Shown here piece by piece: positions 60,701 through 64,000 of a DNA stretch of 64,000 nucleotides. Numbering within the stretch: position 1 is the first letter of the stretch; each line of letters starts with the position of its first letter. This DNA comes from Brasenia schreberi (taxonomy: Eukaryota; Streptophyta; Magnoliopsida; Nymphaeales; Cabombaceae): assembly GCA_036023115.1 (NCBI GenBank), contig JAYKKT010000061.1:17149501-17213500 (forward strand), read 5' to 3'. Both the position numbers and the translations under genes were made by a program. The notes beneath the pieces are model-generated. The model was given only the letters and a program-made list of their open reading frames with translations, was not told where the DNA came from and did not search any database.

Positions 60701-62134
60701 GCAATTATTATGGTGGAGTAGCTTCTAAAAATATAATGACCAATAAAAATGTTTGATATAGTGGAGTACCCTCTAAATCTACTACAGATAAGGAGATTTA
60801 ATTTGATTGTAGCATATCGAATGATGTATTTTTTTACTAGTTTGCTTATAAAATTAAAGATGCATTTGTTGGTTGTGAGGTCAATGGACTTGATTATTCA
60901 CTTGTGTTTGTGGTTGTGATGAGTTCATTGAGTATGTAAGAAATATTAGGAGAAAGCATAATAATTTTGTTATTTTTTATTGAAAAAGTAATAGTGTAAC
61001 AAGTAAGATATGACTTGTGTGCGAAAAAAGTGACAAATATAAAAGGAGTCAAAATGTTGATGTTGAAAATTATTGGTATATGAGCACTAAGAAGGTATTT
61101 TTACTAATAAGAGGTTACAACCAATGGTTATTGGAAGTTGAGTGCAGTCAATAAGACACATAATTATCCTCGAGGTTTGTATCTTAAAGGTCATACTTTT
61201 ATAGAAGGATTGAGTATAATGTAACAAAGGACCAAACAAATAGTCATTGCAAAACCAAGAATATTTTGACGCATTTGAAGTGGATTGATGAGTCAAATAT
61301 TAGTACAAGACATATTTAAAATACAAGGATGAAAATTAAGAAGAAAGAGAGGAGTTGTTGAAGTATTCTACAACAACTATTATATTATCTAGACCCTCAC
61401 CATTATCACACATGGGATCATAAGATATCTTATGGATATTGTCAGCAACATTATGTTTACACATCCTCATTCAGTCCAACTATTACATGCATTTTCATGT
61501 GTATTAAAATTTGATAATACATATAAGACAAATATGTATGAGCATTTTTCATGTGTTTAACATTATTTCTTACACTAAGTAAGGTGTGTATATATGTAAT
61601 TTCCAAGTATAAGATGCATTTTCTTAAGGATGTTGGGTTCACATCAAGAAGCAAGAATATTTCTTTTGCCTTTGATTTTATGAGAGTAATAAAGAGAATT
61701 ATGTTTGGTTGTTGAGGTAGGTTACGGAGTTATGTACTCTAAGCATATGTTTAATTTGTAGTGACCATGATATGACTTTGGTGAATGTCATTCAAACTAT
61801 ATTTCTAGATGCAACATATTTCTAGTATAGACAACACATTATAAAAAAAATTTAAGGATTTATTGTCAAATTGATAAGGAGTAAAAATATGGCCAATATA
61901 TTTAGTATGAGTTGGAAGAAGATCATTCAATCATCAAATGAGAGGAGCTATAAGGAACTAGTAGAGATAATAAAATTGAAATAAAAAATTATCTACTTTT
62001 CTCTCTTAAAAGAGTAGTGATTGGACTCATATAAGGAGAGAATAGTCTCAATGTGAATATATAAGGTGATTCATTATGGCACTTATATAACTTATAGGTA
62101 TGTAAAGCTGTTTGTTAAGGCATATATATATCAT

Positions 62135-62314
62135 TTATGAATTGTTTATCTTGTAATGATGGATAAGGTGGAGAGTGCACACGCAAGACTGAAATGGTTC
62201 TCTGGTAGCTCAATTGGGAGATTCTTATGAATTGTTTATCTTGTAATGATGGATAAGGTGGAGAGTGCACACGCAAGACTGAAATGGTTCTCTGGTAGCT
62301 CAATTGGGAGATTC
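62135..62314. repeat. Perfect tandem duplication, 2 x 90 bp
   Basis: The 90 bases from TTATGAATTGTTTATC to GGGAGATTC at 62135-62224 are repeated at once at 62225-62314 with no mismatch that I could see. They lie in the MULE relic and contain its VESAHARLKWF motif. Confidence 0.95.
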
Positions 62315-62757
62315 GACATAATTTGGAAACAAATACATCTGTTGATTGAGTTGTATATTATAGAATTGAAAGTCATTTGAAGAATTTTGAACTATCACCA
62401 AATATTACATTGATGTAACACAAGATATCATTACAAATGTATAAAGAACAGTATCATGATACACCTTTTACTTAATTATAAGAGAGTATAATCATGTTGA
62501 GATAATAGGTCAGGCACATGTCGATGTATATTACAATGATCGCATGGGTTGCCTTTCTCCCATAAGATTAACATTCTCCTTAAATATGATGAATTGATAC
62601 AACTATCAACAGTTAATTCTTTTTTAATAAAACTTTATGTGGATGTGGAAATACCCTACATCATCGATCATAATAAGGATGCAAGAGCAACAACTATGAT
62701 GTTGATAGTTATTCAAAAGTTAAAGGAACATCCTAATTGGAACAAATTTGTTAAGAT

Positions 62758-62963
62758 GTTGGATGAGTAGTTGAGTCTTGAGTGCACTATCCTACAAAAG
62801 CTACCTATTTGTCGTCCTAAAGGAAGACTTTCTAACATATCCACAAAGAGAGAGTTGTCTGTTGGATGAGTAGTTGAGTCTTGAGTACACTATCCTACAA
62901 AAGCTACCCATTCGTCGTCCTAAAGGAAGACCTTCTAACAGATCCACAAAGAGAGAGTTGTCA
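62758..62963. repeat. Tandem duplication, 2 x 103 bp
   Basis: GTTGGATGAGTAGTTGAGTC starts at 62758 and at 62861. The copies differ at only about five positions. They contain the RPKGRLSN segment of the MULE relic. Confidence 0.94.
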
Positions 62964-63494
62964 GCTTGGCAGCATGCGGACATGAATGCCTCTTGAGGAG
63001 GAAGGCGTAAACATGGTTGAGGGCGTGAGGCCTCTTTAAGATGGGATCGTTCTTTATCAAGTAGTTGTATTCTTTTTTCTAATATCGACTTTCTTGATTC
63101 TCATATTGGGTCTCCTCTTAAGAAGAACATTTCAAGATAGGTAGACTTTGAACAGTCACAATGATATCCTATTTTATGGGCATATTTTATTAATTATTCG
63201 GTGAATGTTGTAGAAGATGGAAACTATGAGTATCGAGTCATTCACAAACTCTTGGGACAAGGAGAGGACTAGTAGCATGAAACTCATAGAGAGCGCTTAA
63301 AGAAAGTGGTATGTCAGCTTGACCTATACTCATGAGTTTTCACAAAAGATAATGGTGTTGATGTTGATATGTGTCCTATTACATATATGAAGGATGTCTT
63401 GTATTCTCCTGATTATCATGAATCCAATCATCACTACTCGATGATAGTATTATTCTATATGACAGTGTCGACAATATTTCTATTGTTAGTGTTG

Positions 63495-64000
63495 AATGAT
63501 AAGAAATTATTTATGAGGGATGTTCGGTACACATATATGACAGCTCTTTGGTGCCTTTTATCTTTCCATCTTAACAATAATACCGACATAAAAGCATCAT
63601 GAATTGAGATTGATTGTTCTACGTACATATTGAGATATACATACAAATGAGTGAACTAGGTGATGACATTATACATGACATTAAGAAAAATGATTATATG
63701 TTATTTATACTTTATAAAACTTACTATTTTAATTTAGTTGTAGTAATTTACTCATTTGTTTAAGGATGTTGAGGACAGAACCAAAATGGTATTCATTACA
63801 AGTCATAAAAATATACATATAATTAATAGTACAAAACAACAATCCCAAACTCCCCAAATACATGACATACGATCTTCTTTTAGGATGTCTCTCTTACTCC
63901 TAATATAGGTTTGGAGTGCCTTAAACTTAATGGTTCTAGAATTAATCTCTAACATAACTTCATTAGTATTCACCTTATAATGAATAGTACAAAACAACAT
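63495..64000. other. AT-rich DNA at the window end
   Basis: Chance ORFs only. It may include the right end of the MULE, but no inverted repeat could be matched. Confidence 0.35.

Larger units (their letters stand above)
60880..63490 (+). pseudogene. FAR1-like MULE transposase relic with OTU-like tail
   Basis: Decayed DNA transposase, readable only by shifting frames. In order: an N-terminal block with DEFIEYVRNIRRKHNNFVIF (about 60921), then LKGHTFIEGLS (about 61175); the MULE core with DHDMTLVNVIQTIFLDAT (about 61765) and FSMSWKKIIQSS (about 61901); KVESAHARLKWF (about 62169); a SWIM-type zinc site with CRC and SHGLPFSH (about 62520-62560, the last Cys replaced by Phe); RPKGRLSN and STKREL (about 62814); and an OTU-protease-like segment VEDGNYEYRVIHKLLGQGED (about 63210), where the family has D-G-N-C-G-x-R. 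The catalytic Cys is therefore Tyr. Dozens of stops; clearly dead. No terminal inverted repeats found. The identification rests on memory of FAR1/MULE proteins. Confidence 0.65.

Overview
This is a piece of a flowering-plant nuclear chromosome. It is AT-rich, gene-poor and dominated by transposable-element debris. The plant assignment rests on a four-exon class III (secretory) peroxidase with plant-type intron positions, a plant NRT1/PTR-family (NPF) transporter, Ty1/copia and Ty3/gypsy elements, RTE-clade LINEs with GTT-repeat tails, Au-type SINEs and a FAR1-like Mutator (MULE) relic. The sequence does not let me go below 'angiosperm'.

Layout. 1-3.2 kb: a TA microsatellite and an L1 LINE fragment. 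3.18-9.17 kb: a complete-length but dead Ty1/copia element (5-bp target duplication CATAT). 9.24-9.48 kb: an Au SINE with its target duplication. 11.7-13.6 kb: an unclassified AT-rich repeat ('family A') split by a 5'-truncated LINE; the second family A copy at 27.2-28.1 kb lacks the LINE and so shows the empty site. 14.2-18.5 kb: an old Ty3/gypsy relic carrying an Au SINE; a second relic at 29.3-31.2 kb shows that SINE's empty site. 18.86-20.63 kb: the peroxidase gene on the minus strand (319 aa, all key residues present). 22.4 kb: an unrecognised ORF. 24-34 kb: repeats, minisatellites and AT-rich DNA. 37.3-40.2 kb: an RTE LINE on the minus strand. 41.6-43.75 kb: the NPF transporter gene on the minus strand (four exons, 536 aa). 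44.15-53.5 kb: a second, more decayed copia element with another RTE LINE nested inside it in the opposite orientation, and a 3' LTR that carries an internal tandem duplication. 54-59 kb: nothing firmly identifiable. 59.9-60.7 kb: a copia fragment. 60.9-63.5 kb: a FAR1-like MULE transposase relic with an OTU-protease-like tail.

Only two genes look functional: the peroxidase and the NPF transporter. They have no evident joint pathway. The rest of the interest is in the history of the mobile elements: nested insertions, paralogous empty sites, a LINE whose two ends resemble the two ends of the local SINEs, and complementary lesions in the two copia copies. I found no CRISPR array, operon, rRNA or confident tRNA gene, and no clear previously undescribed system.
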